DNA of 64,000 nt from Streptomyces sp. NBC_00440. Its GTDB lineage: Bacteria; Actinomycetota; Actinomycetes; Streptomycetales; Streptomycetaceae. The DNA is taken from contig NZ_CP107921.1 of the NCBI RefSeq assembly GCF_036014215.1, forward strand, positions 2,956,001 through 3,020,000. Reading direction: 5' to 3'. Below the pieces are notes generated by a model that ran no database searches, was not told where the DNA came from, and saw nothing but the letters and a program-made list of their open reading frames with translations. This document shows positions 54,178-64,000 of the stretch, piece after piece; the stretch's first letter is position 1; every line of letters starts with the position of its first letter. A program made the position numbers and the translations under genes.

Positions 54178-54900
54178 TCAGTTCCGGTTTATTTCGAAAG
54201 ACAACGGGGGTGCGGCGACGACCGCGGCCACCGGTTCCATGGCCCCGGCGAATTCCCGGCCGGGCACTGCCCGTACAGCACGCGCGGCCTCCACGAGTGA
54301 TGCACCGGTCGTCATGAGATCGTCCACCAACACCACCCTGCCCCCGTCCAGCAGCCCTACGCCCCCAGGCACCACTTCGAGTGCACCCGAGAGATTCGCC
54401 AGCCTCTGCGGGGCATCCAGACCCGCCTGGTCGGCCACCGCACGCCGCTGTCTGAGCGCCCCCAGCATCCGCGCCGGTGTACCGCTCCTGCGCAGCTCGG
54501 CCGAGGCGGCACAGGCGATCCGGCGGCCCGCGTCATGCCCCCGGGCCCGCACCGCACCGCGCGACGAGGGCACCGGGACGAGCAGCAGCGTCCCCTCACC
54601 CGCGCTCCGCCCTGCCGCGGCCCGCACCGCCGTGGCGAGCGCACGGCCGAGCGCCCCGGCCAGCCCCAGCGCGCCCCGCTCCTTGTGCGCGAGCAGCACC
54701 GCCCGCACCGCGTCCTCGTACGCCGCGGCACCCCACACCGCCGGCAGCCCCGGCGGCTCGGGATCCGGTCTGGCCCTGCGCACCGGACCGCCGCAGAGAG
54801 CCTCGGCGCATTCCGCGCAGAGCGCCGTACGAGATCTTCCGCAGCCTCCGCATGCGCTCGGCAGCACCACTTCGGAGATTTCCTGCCACCACCCCCTCAT
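54178..54900 (-). CDS. comF: ComF-family phosphoribosyltransferase-like protein
   Basis: A 240-residue ComF-type protein. An N-terminal zinc site is formed by Cys17/Cys20 and Cys28/Cys31. The phosphoribosyltransferase fold follows, with the PRPP motif VVLVDDLMTTGASL near residues 190-203 and conserved LLLVPVPSSRGAVRARG and ALRQRRAVADQAGL. ComF is required for DNA uptake in competent bacteria, but Streptomyces role is not known. The ATG at 54900 matches the start of the zinc region. Confidence 0.9.
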   Translation of the reverse strand: MRGWWQEISEVVLPSACGGCGRSRTALCAECAEALCGGPVRRARPDPEPPGLPAVWGAAAYEDAVRAVLLAHKERGALGLAGALGRALATAVRAAAGRSAGEGTLLLVPVPSSRGAVRARGHDAGRRIACAASAELRRSGTPARMLGALRQRRAVADQAGLDAPQRLANLSGALEVVPGGVGLLDGGRVVLVDDLMTTGASLVEAARAVRAVPGREFAGAMEPVAAVVAAPPLSFEINRN

Positions 54901-54979
54901 GGCCTCTACTCTGCCAAGCAACGGAGCTTCCGGCCACCCCTGTGGATAACCGGGGCGGACGGCCACGGACACCTGCCGC

Positions 54980-55131
54980 ATACAACTGTCCAGCGGCCAT
55001 CCGGATACAACTGTCCAGCGCCATCCGGCGATCATCCGGCAGCGGTCCAGCAACAATGCCGAAGCCACCCGAAGCCCTTCCGAAGCCTTCCGGAAGCTAT
55101 CCGGCTATCCGGAAGCCGCCTCCGGATAGCC
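54980..55131. repeat. Intergenic repeat cluster between comF and lpqB
   Basis: A 16-base direct repeat, atacaactgtccagcg, occurs at 54980-54995 and 55005-55020, each followed by a (g)ccatccgg tail. Then tccgg/ggaag units multiply to 55131. They include a perfect 10-bp inverted repeat (ggctatccgg at 55103-55112, ccggatagcc at 55122-55131) that could terminate the minus-strand lpqB transcript. Confidence 0.75.
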
Positions 55132-55151
55132 GGTCCGTCCCGGACAGCCGC

Positions 55152-57059
55152 CTATCCGGGATAGACCGGCGACTTCCCTTCCTCCACCACGGTTTTCCAA
55201 TTCGCACGCGGGGGAAGACGCACAATTCCGTCCTCGTCCGAGAGCGCCATCAGCGGCAGCCTGTCGTCGTCCGAAGCGGCGACGGCGGTGATCCGGTTGG
55301 CGCCCGGCAGCGGGTTCACGCCGGAGACCGAACCGTCCGCCTGCATATAGCGCACCTGCTGCACCCCGCCGGCCTCCTTGCCGACCACCACGAGCCGGCT
55401 GCGCCCCGCCCAGGACACCGCCGTCACATCCGCCATCTGCGGTGCGGCCGGGCGCAGTTCGTCCACGACCGAGACCGTCGGGCTGTCGGCGCTGCCCTGC
55501 CGGACCACCCGGCCCACCTTCAGCGTCGTATGCCCGTCCTTCGTCAGCAGCAGCGCGATCCGTACCCCGTCGGACGACATCCGCAGCCCGGCGATATGCG
55601 CGCCGTCCAGCCCCAGTACCGGGACGGACTGCGGCTCGCCCGAACCGCCGGGGAACCGCAGCAGCTGCGGATTCGCCGGGTTCCGGTCAGCCACCCAGAG
55701 ATCTCCGCATCCGTCCCAACTCGGGGCCGACAGACGGTTCTTCTCCTGCTTCGCATGGCTGGTGTACAGCTGCTCGGCCGTTTCGTCGCCGGAGACGATC
55801 GACGAAGTGGACAGCGTGCTGCTGTCCTTCGACACACCCGCCGCGCGGCGTTCGTCGCGCGCCACCGCAACCGTGCTCAGCGGCTTGGCGCCCGTGCCGA
55901 GCGGACCCTCGACAGGCTCGGGATCCGCCTTCCCCGAGCTGTCACCGCCGATGGCCTGCATCCGTACGAGCCGGCCCTTGGCATCCACGAAGTACTCGCC
56001 GGCCGGACTGCCCGATGTGTGGTCGGGCGCGTACTCCTGCGACTGGTCCGCGCTGAGCACACACAGCTGCGAGCCGTCCGTACGCTCCAGCTCCACCTGC
56101 TCGACCCGCATGGACGTCACATCGCGCAGCGTGAAGAGCAGTTGAGCCGCCATCTGCCGGCACTGCCCCTGCCCGACGCCCGACGCCTTCTCGTTGAGCG
56201 GCACTTTGAGGCCGTTACGGTCGTCGAGCGTCAGGGCCCGGACACCCTTCTTGAGCGCCGTTCCGGCCGGGAAACGCGAATTCGCCACAGGACGCAGCCA
56301 GTTGGTCGGCCCGTCCAGCAGAGAGGCGACCGTCTGCGTCAGTGGATCCATCCTCGTCTCGGGGTCGATGCCCTGGCGGAGATAGACCGGGTCGGCGACA
56401 AGCCAGTTCCGGCCGGACGAGCCGCCGGGCGAACCGGACGCTCCCGACCCCCCGGACGTCCCGGACGGCACCGATGCGAAGTAGTACTTGTTGACGGAGT
56501 GATAGTTGCGCTGGAAGTCGGAGAGGCTGAGCAGCAGACCGGCGGGCAGATCGTCGATACGCCACCCGCCGTTCTGATGCACCAGATGGATGGAGTTGCG
56601 GTACGTGCCCTTGTCGGGCTGGTACGCGTGCTGCTTGTCGACCACGGCGACTTCCGTGCCGCTCAGTTCGAAGGTGGAGGAGACCTGCGGAGCGTCCCGG
56701 TCGTTGGCCGGATTCGCCCGGCGCGTGGGCCCGTCGGCGAGCACCGTGGTCCGCGCGCCCGGATCCCACTTGTGCGACGCTTCCTTCGTCAGATACTTCC
56801 TGGCCGTGGCGAACTGCAGATCATCGCTGGTCATCGCCTCCAGGAAACCGTCCACGATCTCGGCCGGCGCGGCCCCCTCGCGCGGCGGCACCGCATACAC
56901 CTTGACCTGTGAGTCGCTGCGCTGCGAAGGATCGACGGCTTCGATGTCCCCGCTGTTCGGCATCGACGCACAGCCCGCCAGCAGCACGCCACCGCAGCCG
57001 AGCCAGGCGTACGCCCGAAGTCCCCGTACGCCGCGGCTGCCCCCACGATCATCGCCCAC
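55152..57059 (-). CDS. lpqB: Lipoprotein LpqB, MtrAB accessory protein
   Basis: A 635-residue lipoprotein with lipobox LLAGCASM (Cys30), a GerMN-like domain around residues 80-330 and a C-terminal WD/beta-propeller-like part (residues 330-635). LpqB interacts with the sensor MtrB in mycobacteria and modulates MtrA signalling. The start is GTG at 57059 with GGGAGGA nine bases upstream; it overlaps the mtrB stop by 11 bases. Third gene of the mtrA-mtrB-lpqB operon. Confidence 0.93.
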   Translation of the reverse strand: MGDDRGGSRGVRGLRAYAWLGCGGVLLAGCASMPNSGDIEAVDPSQRSDSQVKVYAVPPREGAAPAEIVDGFLEAMTSDDLQFATARKYLTKEASHKWDPGARTTVLADGPTRRANPANDRDAPQVSSTFELSGTEVAVVDKQHAYQPDKGTYRNSIHLVHQNGGWRIDDLPAGLLLSLSDFQRNYHSVNKYYFASVPSGTSGGSGASGSPGGSSGRNWLVADPVYLRQGIDPETRMDPLTQTVASLLDGPTNWLRPVANSRFPAGTALKKGVRALTLDDRNGLKVPLNEKASGVGQGQCRQMAAQLLFTLRDVTSMRVEQVELERTDGSQLCVLSADQSQEYAPDHTSGSPAGEYFVDAKGRLVRMQAIGGDSSGKADPEPVEGPLGTGAKPLSTVAVARDERRAAGVSKDSSTLSTSSIVSGDETAEQLYTSHAKQEKNRLSAPSWDGCGDLWVADRNPANPQLLRFPGGSGEPQSVPVLGLDGAHIAGLRMSSDGVRIALLLTKDGHTTLKVGRVVRQGSADSPTVSVVDELRPAAPQMADVTAVSWAGRSRLVVVGKEAGGVQQVRYMQADGSVSGVNPLPGANRITAVAASDDDRLPLMALSDEDGIVRLPPRANWKTVVEEGKSPVYPG

Positions 57060-59070
57060 GGGCGGTGTCCTCCCGGTCCGAAGCTTGCGTTGCAGAGTCA
57101 CCGGCCCTCGGCACCACCCGGGCACCGCTGCCCGGCAGTGCCGTCGGGTCGGCCGGTATCGCACGGGGCAGCGGCGGCAGCGGCGAACGGTCCGCACCGG
57201 ACTGGGCCGGCACCGCGACCAGCCGCCCCGCCTCGGCCTGCGTGGCGCGGGCGCGGCGCGAGTCGTCGGGCTCCAGCGGTATCGGGGAGCCGCGCAGCGG
57301 TTCGTCCGCAGTACGCGGCAGGGTCAGCCGGAACTGTGAACCCCCACCCGGCTCGCCCCACGCCTGGAGCCAGCCACCGTGCAGCCGCGCGTCCTCGACG
57401 GCGATGGACAGACCGAGCCCGGTACCGCCGGTCGTACGGGCCCGCGCCGGGTCGGCCCGCCAGAAACGGCTGAAGACCCGGGTCGCCTCGCCCGGCTTCA
57501 GCCCCACACCGTAGTCGCGCACGACGATCGCGACGGCGCCCCCCGCGACACCGAAGCGGACCACCACATCGTTGCCCTCGCCGTGCTCCACGGCATTGAC
57601 GACGAGGTTGCGCAGCACGCGCTCGATCCGCCGCGCGTCCACCTCGGCGACCACGGGCTGCTCGTCACCGACGACGCGGATCCGGCTGCCCTTGCGCTCC
57701 GCGAGCGGCTCGGCACCCGATATCACCCGGCGCACGGTCTCCCGCAGATCGATCGGCTCCGCCTCCAGCGCAGCGGCGCCCGCGTCGAACCGGCTGATCT
57801 CCAGCAGATCCGCGAGCAGCGACTCGAAACGGTCGAGCTGATCGCCGAGCAGCTCTGCCGAGCGAGCGGTCACCGGGTCGAAGTCGCTGCGCGCGTCATG
57901 GATGACGTCGGCGGCCATCCGTACGGTCGTCAACGGGGTGCGCAGCTCGTGCGACACATCGGAGACGAAGCGGCGCTGCATCCGGGACAGCTCCTCCAGC
58001 TGCTGGATCTTCAACTGAAGGCTCTGCGCCATCTTGTTGAAGGCTTCGCCGAGCCGGGCGATATCGTCCTCGCCCGTGACCTTCATCCGCTCCTGGAGAC
58101 GCCCGGCAGAGAGCCGTTCGGCGATCCCGGCGGCCATCCGCACGGGCGTGACCACCTGACGCACCAGGAACCAGGCGATCGCCCCGAGCAGCACCACCAC
58201 GAACAGCCCGGCGGTGGCCAGGGTGCGCTTCACCAGGCTGAGGGTCTTCTCCTCCTGCGAGAGCGGGAAGAGGTAGTAGAGCTGGTACGGCTTGTGGTCG
58301 ATGTCCTCAAGACGCTGCCCCACGACCAGACCGGGCTCCGGCGCCCGCCCGTCGACGTACTTGATGTCCGTGTACGTCTTGTACGGCGCGGTGCCCTGGT
58401 CGACGCTCATGCGCAGCTTCTCGGAGACGCTGTCGGGGCTCACCTGGCCGGACGTACGCTCCCCGCCGTTGCCCGCGCCCGTCTCCTCGGAGGCCGGGGC
58501 GAGGGTGACCACGTTGTACGCACCCTGACCGCCGCTGGCGAGCTGGGCCACGAGGTCGGTACGCCACTGGCGGGAGTTGCTGGCCGCCCCGGTGTCGGCG
58601 GAGTCACTGTCGGACACCGTCGACGCGTTGGCCTTGTCCTTGGCGACCGTGAAACCACCCGCGGCCTGACTGACCGCGGCCTTCCCCTTGGCGTCCAGCA
58701 GACCGTTGCGCACCTGGCCGATGACGACGAATCCGAGCACCAGGACCACGCCCAGCGACATCAGCAGTGTGCCCGCGACCACCCTGAGCTGGATGTTCCG
58801 CCGCCAGAGGCGCACAGCGGGAAGCAGCGGACGGCGCACCCAGCGCGCGAAGAGCCGCAGCACATGACCACCGGGCGCTCCGTCCTGGAGCAGCCGGCCA
58901 CCCCGCAGAAAACGGTCGCCGAACCTGCGCAGCACGGCCGCCCGGCCGCCGGACGGACCTGACGACGCGGGCGGTGCGGTGAGCCGGGGCGCGTTCACCG
59001 CGGCTCCGGCAGCCCGCTCCGGCCGTGCTCCCGGCTCCCCGGGCGCCGGAGCGGCGCTGCTGCGGGCCAT
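57049..59070 (-). CDS. mtrB: Sensor histidine kinase MtrB
   Basis: A 673-residue membrane sensor kinase. There are two transmembrane helices (about residues 95-117, TLLMSLGVVLVLGFVVIGQ; and about 295-315, AGLFVVVLLGAIAWFLV), an extracytoplasmic domain between, and a HAMP domain with linker. The H-box SHELRTPLTTVRMA carries the phosphoacceptor His374, followed by a HATPase domain (GTGLGLSIAVEDARLHGG, N-box). The C-terminal tail is Pro/Ala-rich. It phosphorylates MtrA. The ATG at 59070 follows the mtrA stop by one base. Confidence 0.94.
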   Translation of the reverse strand: MARSSAAPAPGEPGARPERAAGAAVNAPRLTAPPASSGPSGGRAAVLRRFGDRFLRGGRLLQDGAPGGHVLRLFARWVRRPLLPAVRLWRRNIQLRVVAGTLLMSLGVVLVLGFVVIGQVRNGLLDAKGKAAVSQAAGGFTVAKDKANASTVSDSDSADTGAASNSRQWRTDLVAQLASGGQGAYNVVTLAPASEETGAGNGGERTSGQVSPDSVSEKLRMSVDQGTAPYKTYTDIKYVDGRAPEPGLVVGQRLEDIDHKPYQLYYLFPLSQEEKTLSLVKRTLATAGLFVVVLLGAIAWFLVRQVVTPVRMAAGIAERLSAGRLQERMKVTGEDDIARLGEAFNKMAQSLQLKIQQLEELSRMQRRFVSDVSHELRTPLTTVRMAADVIHDARSDFDPVTARSAELLGDQLDRFESLLADLLEISRFDAGAAALEAEPIDLRETVRRVISGAEPLAERKGSRIRVVGDEQPVVAEVDARRIERVLRNLVVNAVEHGEGNDVVVRFGVAGGAVAIVVRDYGVGLKPGEATRVFSRFWRADPARARTTGGTGLGLSIAVEDARLHGGWLQAWGEPGGGSQFRLTLPRTADEPLRGSPIPLEPDDSRRARATQAEAGRLVAVPAQSGADRSPLPPLPRAIPADPTALPGSGARVVPRAGDSATQASDREDTARGR

Positions 59071-59071
59071 G

Positions 59072-59749
59072 TCAGCTCGGTCCGGCCTTGTATCCGACAC
59101 CGCGGACGGTCACCACGATCTCCGGCCGCTCGGGGTCCTTCTCGACCTTCGAGCGCAACCGCTGTACGTGCACGTTGACCAGCCGGGTGTCCGCAGCATG
59201 GCGGTACCCCCACACCTGCTCCAGCAGCACCTCGCGGGTGAACACCTGCCAGGGCTTACGGGCCAGCGCGACCAGCAGATCGAACTCCAGCGGGGTCAGC
59301 GCGATCGACTGCCCCTCCCGCTTCACGGAGTGACCGGCCACATCGATGACCAGATCACCGATCGCCAGCTGTTCCGGCGCGGGCTCCTCCGACCTCCTCA
59401 GCCTCGCCCTGATACGGGCGACGAGTTCCTTGGGCTTGAACGGCTTGACGATGTAGTCGTCGGCCCCGGATTCGAGCCCCACCACCACATCGACTGTGTC
59501 GCTCTTCGCCGTGAGCATCACGATCGGCACACCTGACTCGGCCCTGATCAGCCTGCAGACCTCGATGCCGTCCCGTCCGGGCAGCATGAGATCGAGCAGC
59601 ACCAGGTCCGGCTTGGCCTCACGGAATGCAGCCAGTGCCTTGTCGCCGTCCGCTACAAATGACGGCTCAAAACCTTCACCACGCAGCACAATGCCGAGCA
59701 TCTCGGCCAGTGCGGTGTCGTCATCGACGACAAGGACGCGTCCCTTCAT
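59072..59749 (-). CDS. mtrA: Two-component response regulator MtrA
   Basis: A 225-residue OmpR-type regulator of cell-wall and division genes. The receiver has the phosphoacceptor Asp53 (LVLLDLMLPGRDG), the Thr/Ser switch and Lys102 region (DDYIVKPFKPKE). The winged-helix DNA-binding domain covers residues 130-222 (LTPLEFDLLVALARKPWQVFTREVLLEQVWG in part). ATG at 59749. The MtrAB-LpqB module is essential in mycobacteria and regulates development in Streptomyces. Confidence 0.96.
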   Translation of the reverse strand: MKGRVLVVDDDTALAEMLGIVLRGEGFEPSFVADGDKALAAFREAKPDLVLLDLMLPGRDGIEVCRLIRAESGVPIVMLTAKSDTVDVVVGLESGADDYIVKPFKPKELVARIRARLRRSEEPAPEQLAIGDLVIDVAGHSVKREGQSIALTPLEFDLLVALARKPWQVFTREVLLEQVWGYRHAADTRLVNVHVQRLRSKVEKDPERPEIVVTVRGVGYKAGPS

Positions 59750-59764
59750 ACCGACATCATCCCA

Positions 59765-60883
59765 TTAGCTAATCGTTACCTGGCGTGACCTGTCACACAA
59801 TGCGGTGAGTGCGTCCCTGGTGACAGGGGATGCGATCCCCGATTCCGTGACGACGGCCGTCACGAGCTCGGGGGGTGTGACATCGAACGCGGGGTTGTAC
59901 GCCTGCGTCCCCAACGGCGCCACCGGCACCCCGCCGCACTCGGTGACCTCCCCGCCCCCACGCTGCTCCACCTCGATGGACGCACCGTCCGGCGTGGACA
60001 GATCGACCGTGGTCGTCGGAGCGACGACCACGAACGGCACATGGTGGTACTTGGCCAGCACGGCCAGCGGATAGCTGCCCACCTTGTTGGCCACGGAGCC
60101 GTCAGCGGCGATCCGGTCGGCACCGATCAGCACGGCATCCACCTCGCCCGCCGCGAAGAGCGAACCAGCCGCGTTGTCGGTGAGCAGGGTGTACGCCATC
60201 CCGTTGCGGGCCGCCTCGTACGCCGTCAGACGTGCCCCCTGCAGCAGTGGCCGCGTCTCGTCCACCCACAGCCGCCGCAGACTGCCCGCGCGGTGCGCCG
60301 CCAGCGCCACGGCGAAGGCGGTGCCCTCACCGGCCGAGACCAGCGCCCCGGTGTTGCAGTGTGTCAGAATCCGGTGCCCGCCGCCCGGCAGCAGCTCATC
60401 GAGGAGCTCCAGGCCCCGGACCGCCATCTGCCGGCTGGCCTCGACGTCCTCCTGGTGCAGCGCCCTGGCTTCGGCGAGCGCCGCCGCCGCTGCCGCACCG
60501 GTGTCCGCACCGCCCCGGACAGCTGCCCGGTACACCTCGGCCACCCGGTGCACCCCGTACCCGAGGTTCACCGCGGTGGGCCGCGCACCCGCGAGGAGCG
60601 CCGCTGCCTCCTCCACGTCGTATCCCCGTACGGCAGCGAGCGCGACCCCGTACCCCCCGGCGACCCCGAGCAGCGGCGCCCCCCGGACAGCGAGTGTCCG
60701 GATCGCCCGGACCAGCGCGGGAACATCCGTGCACACCAGCTCGACCTCTTCACCGGGCAATCGAGTCTGGTCGAGCAGCACGACGACCGGCCCCTCCGGC
60801 CCCTCGGGCGGCTCGTCCCAGAGAAGCGAAGGAAGCATGGGCGGCCCCGCGCCCAGCGGGGTTTGCTCGTCCTGATCAGCCAT
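59765..60883 (-). CDS. mtnA: S-methyl-5-thioribose-1-phosphate isomerase
   Basis: A 372-residue MtnA of the methionine salvage pathway. Conserved are GAPLLGVAGGYGVALA, the catalytic Cys segment ILTHCNTGALVSAGEGTA and the Asp segment VLIGADRIAADGSVANKVGSYPLA. It converts methylthioribose-1-phosphate to methylthioribulose-1-phosphate. The ATG at 60883 gives MADQDEQT. It lies 15 bases upstream of mtrA on the same strand, so read-through into mtrA is possible. Confidence 0.95.
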   Translation of the reverse strand: MADQDEQTPLGAGPPMLPSLLWDEPPEGPEGPVVVLLDQTRLPGEEVELVCTDVPALVRAIRTLAVRGAPLLGVAGGYGVALAAVRGYDVEEAAALLAGARPTAVNLGYGVHRVAEVYRAAVRGGADTGAAAAAALAEARALHQEDVEASRQMAVRGLELLDELLPGGGHRILTHCNTGALVSAGEGTAFAVALAAHRAGSLRRLWVDETRPLLQGARLTAYEAARNGMAYTLLTDNAAGSLFAAGEVDAVLIGADRIAADGSVANKVGSYPLAVLAKYHHVPFVVVAPTTTVDLSTPDGASIEVEQRGGGEVTECGGVPVAPLGTQAYNPAFDVTPPELVTAVVTESGIASPVTRDALTALCDRSRQVTIS

Positions 60884-61040
60884 CCGCACAGTCTGCCCCG
60901 TGTGGCACCGACAATTGAAGGTGCAAAGGAGATACAGCAGCGGCTCCGCTGCCACACCCCCGCATGACACGATGGCTGCCGACCTGCTGCCTCGACGCAC
61001 GGACGGGCATGCGGCGGACAGGCATGATGAAGGAGCGACA

Positions 61041-62288
61041 ATGAACGACTCTCCGGGCTGGGCCTCGCCCGGATCCGCCCCCTCCGACGGACAGGAGCCG
61101 GGCGTCCCCCGCCCCGCCGAGCCGACCGGCCAGGGAGAATCCGCTCCGAAGTGGTCCAGCAATCAGCCGCCTGCCGCGCAGTGGACCCCGCCGAGCCCGC
61201 CTCCCGTACCACCGCAGCAGACGTCCCGCCGGGGCCCGCGCGCGCAGTCCGGTAACGGCGGCGGCCGGCAGAACACCGGCTGGGGCGGACCGCCGCAGGA
61301 CGGCTGGGGATATCAGCAGCCGGTCGTGGCCAAGCCGGGCATCATCCCGCTCAGGCCGCTCGGCGTGGGAGAGATCCTCGACGGCGCGGTGTCGACGATG
61401 CGCGCCCACTGGCGCACGGCACTCGGCCTCACGATCGGCGTGGCAGCCGCCGTCCAGCTCTGCTCGATCCTCGTCCAGCACTACCTGCTCCCCGAGCCCA
61501 CCCAGATCGACAGCGGGGCCGGCCCCACCGAGCAGCTGCACCAGAGCGTGGATTCGCTGCGGACGACCCTGATCGGCCTGGGACCGCTGTACGCGATCAC
61601 GCTGATCGGGACGATCTTCACCACCGCGGTGCTGACCATGGTCGTCAGCCGCTCCGTGCTGGGCCGCCCGGTGACGCTCGCCGACGCCTGGCGCGAGGCC
61701 AGGCCCCAGCTCTCCCGGTTGGTGGGGCTGAGCCTGCTGCTGCCCGTCGCCTACGCCGCGGTGATGACGGTCGGTCTTCTTCCCGGCCTCCTGGTCGGTG
61801 GCTCCGAGGGTGCCGGACTCGCCGCCCTCGGCGGGCTCGCCGCGGTCGTCGTGGTCGTCTGGCTGTGGATCTGCTTCAGCCTGGCCGGACCCGCGCTGAT
61901 GCTGGAGCGACAGGGCATCGCGGCGGCGCTGCGCCGCTCGGCGAAGCTGGTGAAGGGCGTCTGGTGGCGCATCTTCGGGATCACCCTGCTGACTCTGCTG
62001 CTGACCGCCCTCGTCTCGGGACTCATCGATCTGCCGTTCAACGCGGCCGCCACGATGGCCGACGGCAAGAGCGTCAGCGACCTTGTCTCCAGCAGGACTC
62101 CGGAGTTCGGCTGGCCGTACCTGATCATCAGCGGCATCGGCGCGATGCTCACCGCGGCGCTCACCTACCCCTTCACCGCCGGCGTGACGGTGCTCCTCTA
62201 CGTCGACCAGCGCATCCGCCGCGAGGCACTCGACATCGACCTCGCACGATCCGCGGGCGTACCCGGCTACGAAACCTCCGGGAGCTGA
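61041..62288 (+). CDS. Multi-pass membrane protein, glycerophosphoryl-diesterase membrane domain-like
   Basis: A 415-residue membrane protein. The N-terminus (1-95) is a Pro/Gly/Gln-rich cytosolic tail, and six or so hydrophobic segments follow (AVQLCSILVQHYLL, VLTMVVSRSVLG, LLLPVAYAAVMTVGLLPGLLV and others). The segment LRPLGVGEILDGAVSTMRAHW resembles the start of the DUF7847/glycerophosphoryl diester membrane-domain group. The ATG at 61041 is preceded by AAGGAGCG. Function unknown; no catalytic residues are visible. Confidence 0.85.
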   Translation: MNDSPGWASPGSAPSDGQEPGVPRPAEPTGQGESAPKWSSNQPPAAQWTPPSPPPVPPQQTSRRGPRAQSGNGGGRQNTGWGGPPQDGWGYQQPVVAKPGIIPLRPLGVGEILDGAVSTMRAHWRTALGLTIGVAAAVQLCSILVQHYLLPEPTQIDSGAGPTEQLHQSVDSLRTTLIGLGPLYAITLIGTIFTTAVLTMVVSRSVLGRPVTLADAWREARPQLSRLVGLSLLLPVAYAAVMTVGLLPGLLVGGSEGAGLAALGGLAAVVVVVWLWICFSLAGPALMLERQGIAAALRRSAKLVKGVWWRIFGITLLTLLLTALVSGLIDLPFNAAATMADGKSVSDLVSSRTPEFGWPYLIISGIGAMLTAALTYPFTAGVTVLLYVDQRIRREALDIDLARSAGVPGYETSGS

Positions 62289-62320
62289 CCCGCCCCGCGG
62301 TACCGGCACTCCTCTTCGAA

Positions 62321-62357
62321 GAGCCCCAGCAAGCCCCCAGAGGGCGCGCTGGGGCTC
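62321..62357 (+). terminator. Hairpin terminator of membrane-protein gene
   Basis: gagccccagc at 62321-62330 and gctggggctc at 62348-62357 form a 10-bp stem 33 bases beyond the stop codon. Confidence 0.75.
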
Positions 62358-62631
62358 TCGTCGTCGAGCCTCGACGAGACGTTCCATACGGCGGCCGCAT
62401 CGCCGACGACCAGGCACACCTGCACCTCAGCGAGCCGGACGGGGCGGCACGCTCGGGCACCTTGGACGCTGTGTACGAGGTCCGAGGTACGAGAGTTCCA
62501 GGCCGGCGCACAGGGCCCAGGAAGGAGTTAAGCCCGACCGCATGGCAGAAGAGCTCAGCAGACCGACTCCAGAAAGGGGGAAGGCCAGCGGCAAGGTACC
62601 GGCTGTCTGGGAGTGAACTGCACGTGGACGC
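62358..62631. other. Unassigned gap before rRNA operon end
   Basis: About 270 bases between the membrane-protein terminator and the rRNA terminator. No gene or structured RNA was recognised. Confidence 0.4.
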
Positions 62632-62674
62632 AAAAATGCCTCAACCCCGAGCCATTACAGCTCGGGGTTGAGGC
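62632..62674 (-). terminator. rRNA operon terminator
   Basis: On the minus strand, gcctcaaccccgag (complement of 62661-62674) pairs with ctcggggttgaggc (complement of 62638-62651) with a nine-base loop, followed by T residues complementary to caaaaa at 62631-62636. It lies nine bases past the 5S gene end. Confidence 0.9.
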
Positions 62675-62682
62675 TAAAAATT

Positions 62683-62801
62683 GTTCGGCGGCGTCCTACT
62701 CTCCCACAGGGTCCCCCCTGCAGTACCATCGGCGCTGAAAGGCTTAGCTTCCGGGTTCGGAATGTAACCGGGCGTTTCCCTAACGCAATGACCACCGAAA
62801 C
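62683..62801 (-). rRNA. rrf: 5S ribosomal RNA
   Basis: About 119 bases on the minus strand, beginning GTTTCGGTGGTCATTGCGT and ending CGCCGCCGAACA. The internal CCGGTTACATTCCGAACCCGG is the typical 5S core. The exact ends are estimated to a few bases. Confidence 0.95.
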
Positions 62802-62881
62802 ACTATGAAATTAACCAACACCGGATACAACACGGTCGTTCGTTATTTCAGAACTAACACAGTGGACGCGAGCAACTGAGG

Positions 62882-64000
<1,119 letters not shown>

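Noticed and set aside
62802..62881. tRNA in the 23S-5S spacer
   Set aside because: No cloverleaf or T-arm consensus is present in the spacer.

Overview
The window is a high-GC actinobacterial chromosome segment, almost certainly from Streptomyces. Evidence is the strong G/C third-position bias, frequent GTG/TTG starts, the ssrA-smpB, ftsEX, pkaA/pkaB and mtrA-mtrB-lpqB gene sets, a tmRNA tag ending in SFALAA, and an rRNA operon of streptomycete type at the right edge. All calls come from reading the sequence; no database search was possible.

Left part (1-15 kb) is accessory. It holds the end of an MFS exporter, a TetX-like FAD monooxygenase and a phosphotransferase-fold protein with an atypical catalytic loop. 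An IS982-type element remnant bounded by 15-bp perfect inverted repeats encloses a DinB-family gene. Next come a Uma2-type nuclease, a winged-helix/zinc-ribbon protein, an XRE-DUF397 pair with two divergent small genes, and a cluster resembling a type VII-type secreted-protein cassette (DUF6571-like 704-residue protein, WXG100-sized partner, secreted protein, two lipoproteins). This block ends beside the 3' end of the tmRNA gene.

From 15.1 to 29.3 kb the order is conserved core: ssrA, smpB, an S41 protease, ftsX, ftsE, a small zinc-ribbon membrane protein, a repeat-rich LAxTG surface protein, prfB and two transmembrane Ser/Thr kinases (pkaB, pkaA). Divergent from the kinases is a large FHA plus FtsK/SpoIIIE-type ATPase, so phospho-signalling and phosphopeptide reading are encoded side by side.

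From 29.4 to 39.1 kb lie a carbohydrate ABC importer without its own ATPase, one of whose permeases carries a ~145-residue extracytoplasmic insertion, and then a cell-surface glycan module: methyltransferase, GT2 glycosyltransferase, TetR regulator and an ABC-2 polysaccharide exporter (permease plus ATPase).

From 39.5 to 62.3 kb are housekeeping genes: a giant NAD-glutamate dehydrogenase, a HAD phosphatase, a DUF6912-like protein, an Rv3235-family protein convergent with secA, a GNAT acetyltransferase, an AlkZ/YcaQ-type winged-helix protein, a NarL-type response regulator, hpf, comF, and the lpqB-mtrB-mtrA cell-envelope signalling operon, then mtnA and a multi-pass membrane protein. The window closes with the 5S gene and the 3' part of a 23S gene of an rRNA operon on the minus strand.
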